Shown: positions 1 through 7,265, numbered from the stretch's first letter. The stretch is 10,505 nucleotides of DNA from Gemmatimonadaceae bacterium (GCA_025357975.1 JANYKY010000194.1:1-10505), one strand, 5' to 3'. The notes: generated by a model from the letters alone, not told the origin. Numbers and translations: made by a program.

Positions 1-1
1 C

Positions 2-670
2 GACGACCGTATGGCGCGTACACGGTTGCGTCCGATTCCGAGCGGCCGCATGAGCGGGATCTCTGTCCTGGCGTTCGGCGTTGCGCTCGCAACCGCGGCG
101 ACTTTCCTGTTCGCGTATTTCGTCAACGTGCTGTCGGCTGCGCTTGCACTTGCTGGATTTTATTTCTACGTCTTCGTCTACACACGTTGGCTGAAGCGCA
201 CTACGCCGCAGAATATCGTGATTGGCGGCGCGGCCGGCGCGTTTCCTCCGCTTGTGGGGTGGGCGGCGATGACTGGCCACATCGATCTTTCCGCGATTTA
301 TCTGTTCCTGATTGTGTTCTACTGGACACCGCCGCATTTCTGGGCGCTGGCCTTGTTGAAACAGCGTGATTACACGAAGGCCGGTGTTCCGATGGCGCCG
401 CTCGTATGGGGTGAGCGGGAGACCATGAATCAGATGGTTTGGTACACGCTTATCCTGATTCCGATAACGATTCTTCCTGTCACGTTCGGCGCGTTCGGCT
501 GGATTTATCTCGTGTCCGCGCTCGCGTTGGGGCTCACCCTTTTAGGTGGCGTGTTGAAGATGCGAGCCGCGCGGGAATGGACAGCGCCTGCATGGTGGGT
601 CTACAAATATTCCCTCCTGTACCTGGCTCTACTTTTTATCGCGATGGCGGCAGATAGAAAATTGAGCTGA
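2..670 (+). CDS. ctaB: Heme O synthase (protoheme IX farnesyltransferase), 5'-truncated by the window edge
   Basis: This UbiA-superfamily integral membrane enzyme transfers farnesyl from farnesyl diphosphate to heme b, giving heme O for terminal oxidase assembly. The reading frame is open from base 2 and codes D-D-R just before the Met at base 11. That matches the end of the family's first Asp-rich motif (NxxxDxxxD) followed by M-x-RTR-x-RP-x-P-x-GR, so the Met at 11 is internal and the true start lies upstream. Counting from that Met, the family block YTRWLKRTTPQN lies near residues 57-68, followed by IGGAAGAFPPLVGWAA. The block FYWTPPHFWALALLKQRDY and AGVPMAP then follow, carrying the second, reduced Asp motif. 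Several hydrophobic helices are evident, and the last ends just before the C-terminus. The length of about 220 residues is short of the usual 290-310, consistent with a missing N-terminal quarter. The gene converges with the lipoprotein gene, 29 bases away. Function is secure; substrate preference is inferred from the family. Confidence 0.95.
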   Translation, partial: DDRMARTRLRPIPSGRMSGISVLAFGVALATAATFLFAYFVNVLSAALALAGFYFYVFVYTRWLKRTTPQNIVIGGAAGAFPPLVGWAAMTGHIDLSAIYLFLIVFYWTPPHFWALALLKQRDYTKAGVPMAPLVWGERETMNQMVWYTLILIPITILPVTFGAFGWIYLVSALALGLTLLGGVLKMRAAREWTAPAWWVYKYSLLYLALLFIAMAADRKLS

Positions 671-699
671 ACGCCGAGCGGGGCCGGGCAAAATTGTGG

Positions 700-1584
700 T
701 TATTTGCGGGCGCCGGTATCGGTCGGTGCACCTGCGGGCGTTTCAGCAGCCGGCAGCTGTTTGCCTGAAAGTTTCAGCGCAAGCGTTGCCGATTGCCCGC
801 CGCTGATCGTTACAGTCTGATCGCTTAAGCCAAGCACGGGGTGCCACGCGCGGACGTGGTAAGTGCCCGGCGGAACATCGTCAATACTGAACGTCCCGCC
901 GGCCGCAGTTGTCGCGAAGTACGGATGATCGAACACAAGGATGTAAGCCTTCGTCCACGGGTGGATCTCGCAGTTGACCTCGAGCTGTGCCGGCTTATCA
1001 AGCAGATGATCGAACGGCACCACCTCACCGTTGTCGTTGAACGGCGCAATTCCGAGCATCTCACCAGTTCCGACATTCACGATTCGGTTGCGATGCATCG
1101 CAACGTCTTCGCTCGACATGTTGAGCGTACCCGGAGCAAAGACGGCCTGTATTCGCGGGCTCAGGATGCAGTCCGAATTGACGAGCTCGAACCGCCGTGG
1201 AATTGGGAGCGGCTTGCCGGTGCGGATGTCGGTGATCCACACGACAGCACCTCCGACTCGCGTTCCCGACATATCCACAGCGTGATCCGTGATTGTCTGG
1301 CCGCACCCTACCTGGTCTGGCGGCACGGTGAATACCGAGTCGCGCGGGACGACACCATCGTAATCGACTGTTCCGGTAAGGGTGGCGCCGCCCGTCACGT
1401 CAATCGGCCGGTACGCAGTTGCCGGAGTCGCAACCACTGATTGGCGTGGGGCGAAGTTTCCCTGGTTCACCGCGGACGGTTGAGCCGCGGATGCCTTTTT
1501 TTCGCCAGAACAACCACTGAGAGCTGATACGGACAGCAGAAGCGCGACGGACAGGCGCTGAATCATTCTATTATCGGCTTGCAT
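700..1584 (-). CDS. Lipoprotein with cupredoxin-like CxxH core and carboxypeptidase-regulatory-like domain
   Basis: The predicted product has 294 residues. The N-terminus is a lipoprotein signal: a hydrophobic stretch at about 11-22 and lipobox L-S-G-C with Cys25, followed by a low-complexity Ala/Ser/Pro linker. The body resembles the plastocyanin-like / CarboxypepD_reg proteins often annotated as methylamine-utilisation-like. His164 lies in AMHRN. Cys205 and His208 lie in CEIHPW, and the block AYILVFDHPYFA follows. A beta-sandwich GTFSIDDVPPGTYHVRAWHP lies near 230-249. Family members usually read C-x-x-H-P-W-M, where Met could complete a type 1 copper site. Here residue 211 is Thr, so copper binding is doubtful. 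The C-terminal 20 residues are Ala/Pro/Thr rich and probably disordered. The protein should sit in the periplasm anchored to a membrane. The amidohydrolase gene lies 56 bases upstream on the same strand and may be cotranscribed. The start is uncertain: ATG at 1584, or ATG at 1566 giving a more compact signal peptide. Neither has a clear Shine-Dalgarno. The partner and role are unknown. Confidence 0.85.
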   Translation of the reverse strand: MQADNRMIQRLSVALLLSVSALSGCSGEKKASAAQPSAVNQGNFAPRQSVVATPATAYRPIDVTGGATLTGTVDYDGVVPRDSVFTVPPDQVGCGQTITDHAVDMSGTRVGGAVVWITDIRTGKPLPIPRRFELVNSDCILSPRIQAVFAPGTLNMSSEDVAMHRNRIVNVGTGEMLGIAPFNDNGEVVPFDHLLDKPAQLEVNCEIHPWTKAYILVFDHPYFATTAAGGTFSIDDVPPGTYHVRAWHPVLGLSDQTVTISGGQSATLALKLSGKQLPAAETPAGAPTDTGARK

Positions 1585-1613
1585 CGATGCACGTGATCGG
1601 GCAACGGACGTGC
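1581..1613. promoter_or_regulatory. Inverted repeats at the 5' end of the lipoprotein gene
   Basis: A perfect 10-base palindrome, GCATCGATGC, covers 1581-1590 and includes the proposed ATG. It overlaps a second inverted repeat, GCACGT at 1589-1594 pairing with ACGTGC at 1608-1613 across a 13-base spacer. They lie in the 56-base gap between the amidohydrolase stop and the lipoprotein start. They could be an operator or an mRNA structure over the start codon. Short palindromes of this size also arise by chance, so this is tentative. Confidence 0.2.
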
Positions 1614-1640
1614 CACAATGCCACAGCGATCAATAAGTCT

Positions 1641-3401
1641 TCAGTTGGTCCTGCCGTGCAACGCCGCTCTGTCGTAGACCTTCGCACCGCCGATCCATGT
1701 TGATTCGACCCTCGTGGAAAGAATCTCGCTTGCCGGCACGGTCATGATGTCATGGTCGAGCACGACGAAGTCAGCGTATTTGCCTGGCGTAATCGACCCC
1801 ATGAGTTTCTCCTGAAATCCCGCGTAGGCCGGCCAGATCGTCATTGCCTTGAGCGCCTCTGACCTCGTCATCACCTGATCCGCATGCCATCCTCCTTGCG
1901 GCCAACCGGTCGAGTCCTGCCGCGTGACGGCCGAATGGAAGGAGATGAGCGGATTCACTTCCTCCACGGGAAAGTCAGTTCCGTTGGGAATGATCACACC
2001 GCTGTTCAGGAGGGAGCGCCACGCGTACGCGCCTTTGATTCGCTCCTGACCAAGTCGAGTTTCGGCCCAACGCATGTCGCTCGTCTGGTGGCTCGTCTGC
2101 ATCGACGGAATGACGCCCAGCTGGGCAAAGCGGGGCATGTCTTGTGGCGAAATCACCTGCGCGTGCTCGATTCGAAAACGATGATCCGCGGTCGGTACCG
2201 CCCTCAGCGCCTGTTCATAAGCATCGAGAACGATGCGATTGCCCCTGTCGCCGATCGCATGAACACCAACCTGAAATCCGGTCCTGAGCGCGAGCTCTGC
2301 AATTCGCTCGAGCTCTGCCGGCGGAGTGACCAGCAGGCCAGCGTTCGACGCGTCGTCAGAGTACGGTGCAAGCAACGCGGCACCGCGAGAACCCAGTGCG
2401 CCATCGGCGTAAAGTTTTATGCTGCGAACCCAGATATGACCATCGTAGAGATCGCTCCGCGGGCCGAGCTTCATATAATAGCTGACGTCAGCGCTGTCAC
2501 CGGAGACGAGCACATAGTTGCGAAGATTGAACTTGCCCTCTTTTGCCAGTGACTCGAAGATGTCGATGATTCGACGCGGCTCTCCCGGGTCATGAACTCC
2601 GATCAAACCCCACTTGTTCGCCTCTTTGACTGCGGCAAGAATCTCACGGGTGGTTTGTTGCAGGGTTCCCGCTGGCTCGACCCTCTCGATGAGCCCCATC
2701 GCGTTGTCAACAAAAACCCCGCTCGGCGACTTGTCAGCAAGCCGAAATAATCGGCCTCCGGTGGGGTCGGGCGTCGCGGAAGTAATTTTCGCCGCGCGCA
2801 TCGCCATCGCGTTGGCGAGAATCGCATGGCCATCGATCCTTTCCAGCACAACCGGATTGTTCGGAAATGCCCTCGTCAGCGCTTCGTGGGTAGGAAACTG
2901 TTTGTCAGGCCACAGGTCTTGATCCCATCCTCTGCCGATTATCCACTCACCTGCCTTTGCGTCTGCGTTGCGGCTGTGAGTAACGACGCGAGCGATTGCC
3001 TCATCGTAAGTCCGCGAGCCCGCAAGATTCGCATTCGCCAGCGAGTTCCCGAGTCCGGCTAGATGCGCGTGGGCGTCGACCATGCCTGGAATGACAGTCG
3101 CTCCCACGGCGTTAACCACTCTTGTGCGAGGGCCCGCCAGGGAGCGCACTTCGATGTCGGATCCGGCGAACAGGATACGCCCGTTTTTTACGGCGAAGGC
3201 GGAGACCAACGGACGCGAGTCGTCAACCGTGTAGACTCGTCCATTGATAACGATGAGGTCGGCCGGTCCTGCAACGCCGCTGTGTCGTGGCGAATGGGAA
3301 GGATCGATCGATTTACTCGCAATCGATTGGGCTGTACCAGTAACGGAAAACGCGGTTAGAGCGACTGACCCAAGCAAGGCCGCAAGATTTTTTGTTCGCA
3401 T
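1641..3401 (-). CDS. Exported amidohydrolase, Amidohydro_3 (YtcJ/NfdA-like) family
   Basis: This is a metal-dependent hydrolase of the amidohydrolase superfamily acting on C-N bonds. Relatives include N-substituted formamide deformylase (NfdA) and many uncharacterised YtcJ proteins, so the substrate is not predictable. The product has 586 residues, a full family length. A Sec-type signal occupies about residues 1-26 (MRTKNLAALLGSVALTAFSV, then a small-residue cleavage region), placing the enzyme in the periplasm or outside. The N-terminal beta-sandwich begins ADLIVINGRVYTVDD at about 47-61. The metal-binding pair is H111-A-H113 in PGMVDAHAHLAG. IKLYADGALGSRGA lies at 328-341, where the Lys fits the bridging-lysine position. 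HAIGDRGN starts at H381, EHAQ at 412-415, and GTDFPVEEVNP at 474-484 supplies the late Asp. The C-terminal sandwich strand TPGKYADFVVLDHD is at about 538-551. All expected ligand motifs are intact, so it should be active. It starts back to back with the GH18-like gene and precedes the lipoprotein gene. Confidence 0.93.
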   Translation of the reverse strand: MRTKNLAALLGSVALTAFSVTGTAQSIASKSIDPSHSPRHSGVAGPADLIVINGRVYTVDDSRPLVSAFAVKNGRILFAGSDIEVRSLAGPRTRVVNAVGATVIPGMVDAHAHLAGLGNSLANANLAGSRTYDEAIARVVTHSRNADAKAGEWIIGRGWDQDLWPDKQFPTHEALTRAFPNNPVVLERIDGHAILANAMAMRAAKITSATPDPTGGRLFRLADKSPSGVFVDNAMGLIERVEPAGTLQQTTREILAAVKEANKWGLIGVHDPGEPRRIIDIFESLAKEGKFNLRNYVLVSGDSADVSYYMKLGPRSDLYDGHIWVRSIKLYADGALGSRGAALLAPYSDDASNAGLLVTPPAELERIAELALRTGFQVGVHAIGDRGNRIVLDAYEQALRAVPTADHRFRIEHAQVISPQDMPRFAQLGVIPSMQTSHQTSDMRWAETRLGQERIKGAYAWRSLLNSGVIIPNGTDFPVEEVNPLISFHSAVTRQDSTGWPQGGWHADQVMTRSEALKAMTIWPAYAGFQEKLMGSITPGKYADFVVLDHDIMTVPASEILSTRVESTWIGGAKVYDRAALHGRTN

Positions 3402-3403
3402 GT

Positions 3404-3420
3404 GGTACAGTTTGCGTACC
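3404..3420. promoter_or_regulatory. Inverted repeat GGTAC-N7-GTACC between divergent genes, possible operator
   Basis: GGTAC at 3404-3408 and GTACC at 3416-3420 form a perfect inverted repeat with a 7-base spacer. It lies two bases upstream of the amidohydrolase ATG and about 57 bases upstream of the preferred ATG of the GH18-like gene. The position in a divergent intergenic stretch of about 75 bases suits a regulator acting on one or both genes. Alternatively it is a small hairpin in the amidohydrolase leader. No convincing -35/-10 pair could be assigned. The repeat itself is plainly visible; the function is inference. Confidence 0.3.
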
Positions 3421-3476
3421 GGGCGAGCCGATTGCCAGATGACGCCCGCCGAAATCTCGGCTTAACTTCAGCACTC

Positions 3477-4469
3477 ATGAATTTCTTCCGTGCGTTGACG
3501 ACGATTGCTATCGTGCCTTCTCTTTGTGCGAGCGCAGCGTGCGGGCGGCTTCCAGGTGGCTCGCCGCCGCCGGCGACGGTGTGGCTGTTACACAATTCGG
3601 ATGAAGACGTTACGCGTTCTGCTCCGCTTCCCAAGGCGATCGAAGCGTTCGTCGGCCCGCTGATTTTTGTGGACAGCTCCAGCTTCGTACCGCTTCAAGG
3701 TGCGGTTGCGGAAGATGCTCCGCCGGGGGCGTCGCGGATTGCGCTCGTGACAACGTACCAGGGATCGAGATACCATCCGGAGTCGATTCGCGCGTTGACC
3801 GAAGATTCGGTAGCCGGCACCCAATTCGCCGGAGCGCTTTCCCGCCTGGCTGCTGCATCGAGCAACGGATTGTTTATCGATTTTCAGGGAACGACGCCGG
3901 GTGAGCTGATCCGAACGACAGCGCTATTGCGCACAATCGCCGATTCCGCCCGGGCACGGAATCTTGCGCCGATCGGAATCGTTGTGCCGCCGGGTGACAC
4001 CGTTGGGTATCCGACCGAGATACTCGCGCGCACCGCGGATCTCATAGTAGTGCGGCTCGCTGGTGAGCATCGTTCAGGTACTTCACCAGGCCCGCTCGCA
4101 TCCCCGGAATGGATCACGCGAGAGATTGGAATTCGTGCGTACGCGATTGGCGTTAACAGGATTGTGGCCGGGCTTCCGTTGTTCGGCTATCTGTGGGATG
4201 CGACCGGAGCGGTGCGGCGAATTACGTATAAAGAGGCGCAGTCGCTGGTGCAGCGTCAGGCCGGAGTTTTTCGAAGAGATCCGTCCAGTGGATCATTGAC
4301 TGCGTCGTCCGCGCGCGATGGGTGGACGATCTGGATTGCGGATGCACACACACTGGAGGGGCTGGTTGCAGTTGCGCGGCGCGCAGGCGTGAAGCGTTTT
4401 GCATTGTTGGGAGTGGACGGAGCTGATCCCGATATCTGGACGAGGCTACCGGCCGCCCTTAGTCGCTGA
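3477..4469 (+). CDS. Exported GH18-like (YaaH-type fold) protein with degenerate catalytic motif
   Basis: The product has 330 residues from the ATG at 3477. A GTG at 3402 would add 25 residues, but it abuts the divergent amidohydrolase start and would bury the signal peptide, so 3477 is preferred. Residues 1-22 form a signal peptide; Cys22 in SAAC could be a weak, non-canonical lipobox. The body follows the layout of YaaH/SleL-like GH18 domains. The beta-4 strand is GLFIDFQG at 131-138. Strand DLIVVRLAGEH follows at about 188-198, then GPLASPEWI at 205-213. The characteristic GLPLFGYLWD is at 232-241, ITYKEAQSL is near 249-257, and a C-terminal segment WTIWIADAHT...FALLGVDGADPDIW ends at about 321. 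Active GH18 enzymes have DxxDxDxE; here the equivalent reads N-G-L-F-I-D-F-Q. Only one Asp (D135) remains and the catalytic acid Glu is Gln137. It is therefore probably a non-hydrolytic sugar- or peptidoglycan-binding protein, or works by other residues. The fold assignment comes from motif order, not from a search. Confidence 0.72.
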   Translation: MNFFRALTTIAIVPSLCASAACGRLPGGSPPPATVWLLHNSDEDVTRSAPLPKAIEAFVGPLIFVDSSSFVPLQGAVAEDAPPGASRIALVTTYQGSRYHPESIRALTEDSVAGTQFAGALSRLAAASSNGLFIDFQGTTPGELIRTTALLRTIADSARARNLAPIGIVVPPGDTVGYPTEILARTADLIVVRLAGEHRSGTSPGPLASPEWITREIGIRAYAIGVNRIVAGLPLFGYLWDATGAVRRITYKEAQSLVQRQAGVFRRDPSSGSLTASSARDGWTIWIADAHTLEGLVAVARRAGVKRFALLGVDGADPDIWTRLPAALSR

Positions 4470-4510
4470 CCTCGCCCAACAAAAAACGGTGGACTCACGA
4501 CGCAAGAACG

Positions 4511-4536
4511 GTAGACTATTTGAGTTTGAGGTCTAC
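4511..4536. terminator. Weak hairpin between convergent genes
   Basis: GTAGAC at 4511-4516 and GTCTAC at 4531-4536 pair perfectly around a 14-base loop, in the 70-base gap between two convergent genes. The stem is short, not GC rich and not followed by a T run on either strand. An A6 run at 4481-4486 lies too far away to form a standard intrinsic terminator with it. At best it is a weak bidirectional structure. Confidence 0.15.
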
Positions 4537-4539
4537 AGT

Positions 4540-5721
4540 TCAGGCGACAATTATGAGATCGCGCTGGTATTCCACCGGCGTGATCACAACCTCGGTCTCC
4601 CCGATGTACCCGTTTACTTCGCTCCGCATCCCGACATCGCTGGCGAGATAAATTCCGGGCTCGATCGAGAAACCCACGCCCGGCACGAGCAGCCGTTCTT
4701 CTCTCGTTTCCAGATTGTCGATGTGCGGGCCCGACCCATGAAGATCTCTGGGATCGATCGAGTGTCCAGTGCGATGAAGGAATTGTGGTCCGAACCCGCG
4801 CGACGTAATTACCGCGCGCGACGCGTCGTCCACCTCGCCGCCGCTCAACGGCGTACCCGATTCGATTCGCTCACGCAATAACGCAATCGCCGCATCGCGC
4901 GCGTCACGAACCGCTTCCCAGATCCTGAGCTCTTTTTCGCCCGGCGCGCCAAGTGAGCCCATCCACGTCTGATCGGCAAATACGCCATTCTGCTCGCGTG
5001 CCCAGAGATCGATGAGGAGAATGTCACCCTTGTTGATGACGGCCGTGTTCTCCGCCGTCGGCTCGTAATGCGGGTTCGCCGCATTCGGCCCGATTGCAAC
5101 AATTGGCCCGTGATTCGTGGACAGTTTGCTGGCCGCGAATTCCGAGAGAATCCACTGCTGCAACGCGTATTCACTGATCGGGGAGCCAGACTTTGCAGCG
5201 TCGCCGGCGCGCTGCATCGCATTGTGCGCAACTTTCGCCACGATCTCAGCGGCCCGTCCATGCGACGCGAGATTCTCCGCCGACCACACAGCGTAAAAAC
5301 GCGTGACCAGATCCGCGCTCGAGACAACATTTGCCCCGGCTGCGCGCACCATTTCGAGAACGCCGCCGGGAACACGGTCGAGATACGGAACTGCATCGCC
5401 CGGCGAATATTCCATCGCAACGGTTTTCCCGTTGACGAGCATGGCGAGCTGACTCTCCAGCTCGCGCCAGCTGCTGTACTGAATTTTTCCCCATTCACGC
5501 GGCCAGTCACGCCACGGGCCCTGCTCGATCGCATGCGTCAATGCAACCGGGTTGCCGGATTGGGGGATGAAGACAAAAATGCGACGCGTCGTCATCCCTG
5601 GCAGCTCGAGCAATCCGGTGGCGATTGGATTGAGACCGTGGAAATCGAAAATCAGCCAACCGTCGATGCCAGCCGCCACCAGCGCCGCCTGCAGCGGGAC
5701 CAGTTTTTCCGCGTTCAGCAT
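4540..5721 (-). CDS. M24 family metallopeptidase, Xaa-Pro aminopeptidase-like
   Basis: This pita-bread-fold metallopeptidase probably removes N-terminal residues before proline, or acts as a dipeptidase, in the cytoplasm. The ATG at 5721 gives 393 residues. The longer frame from a GTG at 5820 adds 33 residues that overlap the upstream gene, so it is rejected. The creatinase-like N-terminal domain spans about 1-140. The catalytic domain shows the M24 metal ligands in order: D238 (LLIDLWA), D250 (FADQTW), H320 (HRTGHSID), E354 (FSIEPGIY) and E368 (MRSEVNG). H218 in NPHYEPT fits the conserved substrate-binding His. The set is complete, so the enzyme should be active. There is no signal peptide. 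It lies 13 bases after the V4R-like gene on the same strand, so the two probably share a transcript. Nothing in the sequence fixes the natural substrate; prolidase and aminopeptidase P activities are both possible. Confidence 0.92.
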   Translation of the reverse strand: MLNAEKLVPLQAALVAAGIDGWLIFDFHGLNPIATGLLELPGMTTRRIFVFIPQSGNPVALTHAIEQGPWRDWPREWGKIQYSSWRELESQLAMLVNGKTVAMEYSPGDAVPYLDRVPGGVLEMVRAAGANVVSSADLVTRFYAVWSAENLASHGRAAEIVAKVAHNAMQRAGDAAKSGSPISEYALQQWILSEFAASKLSTNHGPIVAIGPNAANPHYEPTAENTAVINKGDILLIDLWAREQNGVFADQTWMGSLGAPGEKELRIWEAVRDARDAAIALLRERIESGTPLSGGEVDDASRAVITSRGFGPQFLHRTGHSIDPRDLHGSGPHIDNLETREERLLVPGVGFSIEPGIYLASDVGMRSEVNGYIGETEVVITPVEYQRDLIIVA

Positions 5722-5734
5722 TCGCGTTGCACGA

Positions 5735-6355
5735 TCAGTGACTCGTTCGCCATTCCGCACGCCATTCGCAAACTCCTTCGTTGCGCTGGACGCAACTAAC
5801 GTGGTCAACCTGTTCGCCACCTTTCACGAGGAGCTGCAGGAGCTCCCGAAACGCGGACTCGTAAAAAGCGCAGCCCGCTGACTTCGGCGCTCCATTCACC
5901 GTGACCGATTCCGGAATCTGCAATTGCAGAAACGATCCAGAGTGGACAAGAGTTCCTCCGAAAAAATTCACCGCGATGGACTGCAGCTCCTTCAGGGCCA
6001 TTGGACGCGCGATAAACCCGGGCATGAAGCCCATCATCCGCCTCTTCGGCGTCGCGATGGAATCATAGATGTCCCTGGCGAGAATTTTCCCGGCCGTCGA
6101 GAACAGCTCATCGGAATCCGGCCGCCGCCCAATCAACGTGCCAAGACCTGACGCCTCGGCAAATGGAATCTTCTGGCCCCGCTTGGTGGCCTCCGAATAA
6201 CGCCTGATCTGCGTGTAGACGGTGTCGCTCAGGCCAAGTCGCTTGTTTCGAAGCTCCTGAACATATTCCGCGTCGACCTGATCCTCTGGCGTATCGATAC
6301 GACGAATCGCTTCGAGAAGACTGAGTGGTATTCGCGCGTGAACTGTCGAGGCCAT
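5735..6355 (-). CDS. V4R-like protein with C-terminal Cys/His cluster
   Basis: The predicted soluble protein has 206 residues from the ATG at 6355. A TTG at 6373 would add six residues; neither start has a visible Shine-Dalgarno. The N-terminal third is charged and helical. From about residue 118 it reads like V4R / 4-vinyl-reductase-related small-molecule-binding domains. There is an FFGGTLVHSG strand-turn, then GCAFYESAFRELLQLL with Cys162. The close is H185-V-S-C188, C196-E-W198 and W202, the pattern C-x7-C-x-W near the C-terminus that is typical of such domains. Such domains bind hydrophobic ligands or metals and often act as sensors, or as partners in pigment and lipid metabolism. It is the first gene of a leftward pair with the M24 peptidase and faces the DUF92 operon across about 120 bases, so it could sense a product of that operon; that link is inferred. 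The family call rests on the C-terminal pattern only. Confidence 0.6.
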   Translation of the reverse strand: MASTVHARIPLSLLEAIRRIDTPEDQVDAEYVQELRNKRLGLSDTVYTQIRRYSEATKRGQKIPFAEASGLGTLIGRRPDSDELFSTAGKILARDIYDSIATPKRRMMGFMPGFIARPMALKELQSIAVNFFGGTLVHSGSFLQLQIPESVTVNGAPKSAGCAFYESAFRELLQLLVKGGEQVDHVSCVQRNEGVCEWRAEWRTSH

Positions 6356-6378
6356 GTGAGCTTGTGTGTCCAATGAAG

Positions 6379-6395
6379 CCGGCGGGTCCGGCGGG
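6379..6395. promoter_or_regulatory. Tandem 8-base repeat in divergent intergenic region
   Basis: CCGGCGGG occurs at 6379-6386 and again at 6388-6395, a 9-base period, just upstream of the V4R-like gene. A palindrome ATTGCAAT follows at 6406-6413. The divergent gap of about 120 bases must contain promoters for both the leftward V4R/M24 pair and the rightward DUF92 operon. These repeats are the only patterned sequence in it. No clear -35/-10 elements were found, so an operator role is speculative. Confidence 0.22.
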
Positions 6396-6473
6396 GAGTA
6401 AAGTTATTGCAATCTTCGGGCGGATGAGCGACTGATCGAGATCTTTTCACCTTCCCTGCTGGCAAGGTCGCTA

Positions 6474-7250
6474 TTGGGGTTCCTTGTTGCCGCGACAGTT
6501 GTCCTGGTCGCACGCAGGAGCGAGTCGCTGTCGCCAAGCGGCGGGATCGCCGCGCTGGTACTTGGAATTGTATGCTCCGCGGCCGGCCTGAGCTGGGCTG
6601 GTGTCCTCGTCGGATTCTTCATCACCGCGACACTGGTTTCGCGCTTCAGGCGCGAGAGAAAAGAAAGCCGAATCTCGAATGTCGTCGAGAAAGGCGGTGA
6701 ACGCGATGCACTTCAGGTAATTGCAAATGGCGGGATTTTCGGCACGGTAGCCGCCGCCAGCATAATCCATCCATCGGCTGCATGGCTGTGCATCGGAGCC
6801 GGCGCCATCGCAGCGTCATCCGCGGACACATGGTCAACCGAGATCGGAACACTATCGAGCGTTATGCCGCGCTCAATAATCACCGGCCGAAGCGTTTCAC
6901 CCGGACAATCGGGAGGCGTCACGTGGCTTGGTACGGCTGGCGGTGTTGCAGGGGCAGTAGTGATCGCGTTCATTACGATTCTCGTCGGATGGAGCAAAGC
7001 AGCCGCCGTCACCGCGATAATTGGTGGATTCACCGCTTGTCTCGTGGATTCACTGCTCGGCGGCACCTTGCAGGTCAAGCGCTGGTGCGATCAGTGCACT
7101 ATGACCACGGAACGGACGATCCACGTTTGCGGTACGACTACGCAGCCTGCAGGTGGATTCCCATGGATTACTAACGACGTCGTCAACATGCTCAGCTCGG
7201 CAGCAGGAGCCTTGCTGGGAGTCTTTCTGTACTTGCTGAGCAATCAATGA
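6474..7250 (+). CDS. DUF92 family membrane protein, VTE6-like (possible prenyl-phosphate kinase)
   Basis: The polytopic membrane protein has 258 residues. The family (TIGR00297/DUF92) includes Arabidopsis and cyanobacterial VTE6, established as phytyl-phosphate kinase making phytyl diphosphate; most bacterial members are uncharacterised. Family blocks seen in order are EKGGERDALQVIANGG at 72-87, SSADTWSTEIG at 115-125, and TGRSVSPGQSGGVTWLGT at 137-154. VDSLLGGTLQ follows at 191-200, then a Cys-rich loop WCDQC...HVCG (C205, C208, C219) and WITNDVVNML at 231-240. Hydrophobic helices occupy about 1-13, 24-56, 86-114, 152-172 and 176-195, with one more at the C-terminus. The start is a TTG at 6474 with AAGG at 6464-6467. 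The frame stays open upstream to 6402 without ATG, GTG or TTG, so a CTG start at 6432 is possible and would complete the first helix. It is the first gene of the rightward operon, 15 (or 3) bases before the radical SAM gene. A role in isoprenyl phosphate handling is inferred. Confidence 0.85.
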   Translation: MGFLVAATVVLVARRSESLSPSGGIAALVLGIVCSAAGLSWAGVLVGFFITATLVSRFRRERKESRISNVVEKGGERDALQVIANGGIFGTVAAASIIHPSAAWLCIGAGAIAASSADTWSTEIGTLSSVMPRSIITGRSVSPGQSGGVTWLGTAGGVAGAVVIAFITILVGWSKAAAVTAIIGGFTACLVDSLLGGTLQVKRWCDQCTMTTERTIHVCGTTTQPAGGFPWITNDVVNMLSSAAGALLGVFLYLLSNQ

Positions 7251-7265
7251 ACTGTGCCGGATAAA

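Noticed and set aside
841..1440. 199-codon open frame on the plus strand
   Set aside because: It is antisense to the lipoprotein gene, shows no recognisable motifs and is rich in Arg and His as expected for a shadow frame.
1884..2552. 222-codon open frame on the plus strand
   Set aside because: It lies wholly antisense to the amidohydrolase, whose catalytic motifs are intact across this stretch.
4481..4486. A6 run as the tail of an intrinsic terminator for the leftward M24 gene
   Set aside because: No GC-rich hairpin precedes it on the leftward transcript; the nearby GTAGAC/GTCTAC stem is too distant.
5068..5799. 243-codon open frame on the plus strand
   Set aside because: It is antisense to the M24 peptidase with its complete ligand set, and has no domain pattern of its own.
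5722..5820. GTG-initiated 33-residue extension of the M24 peptidase
   Set aside because: It overlaps the end of the V4R-like gene by 86 bases, and the family's N-terminal domain begins at the internal ATG at 5721.
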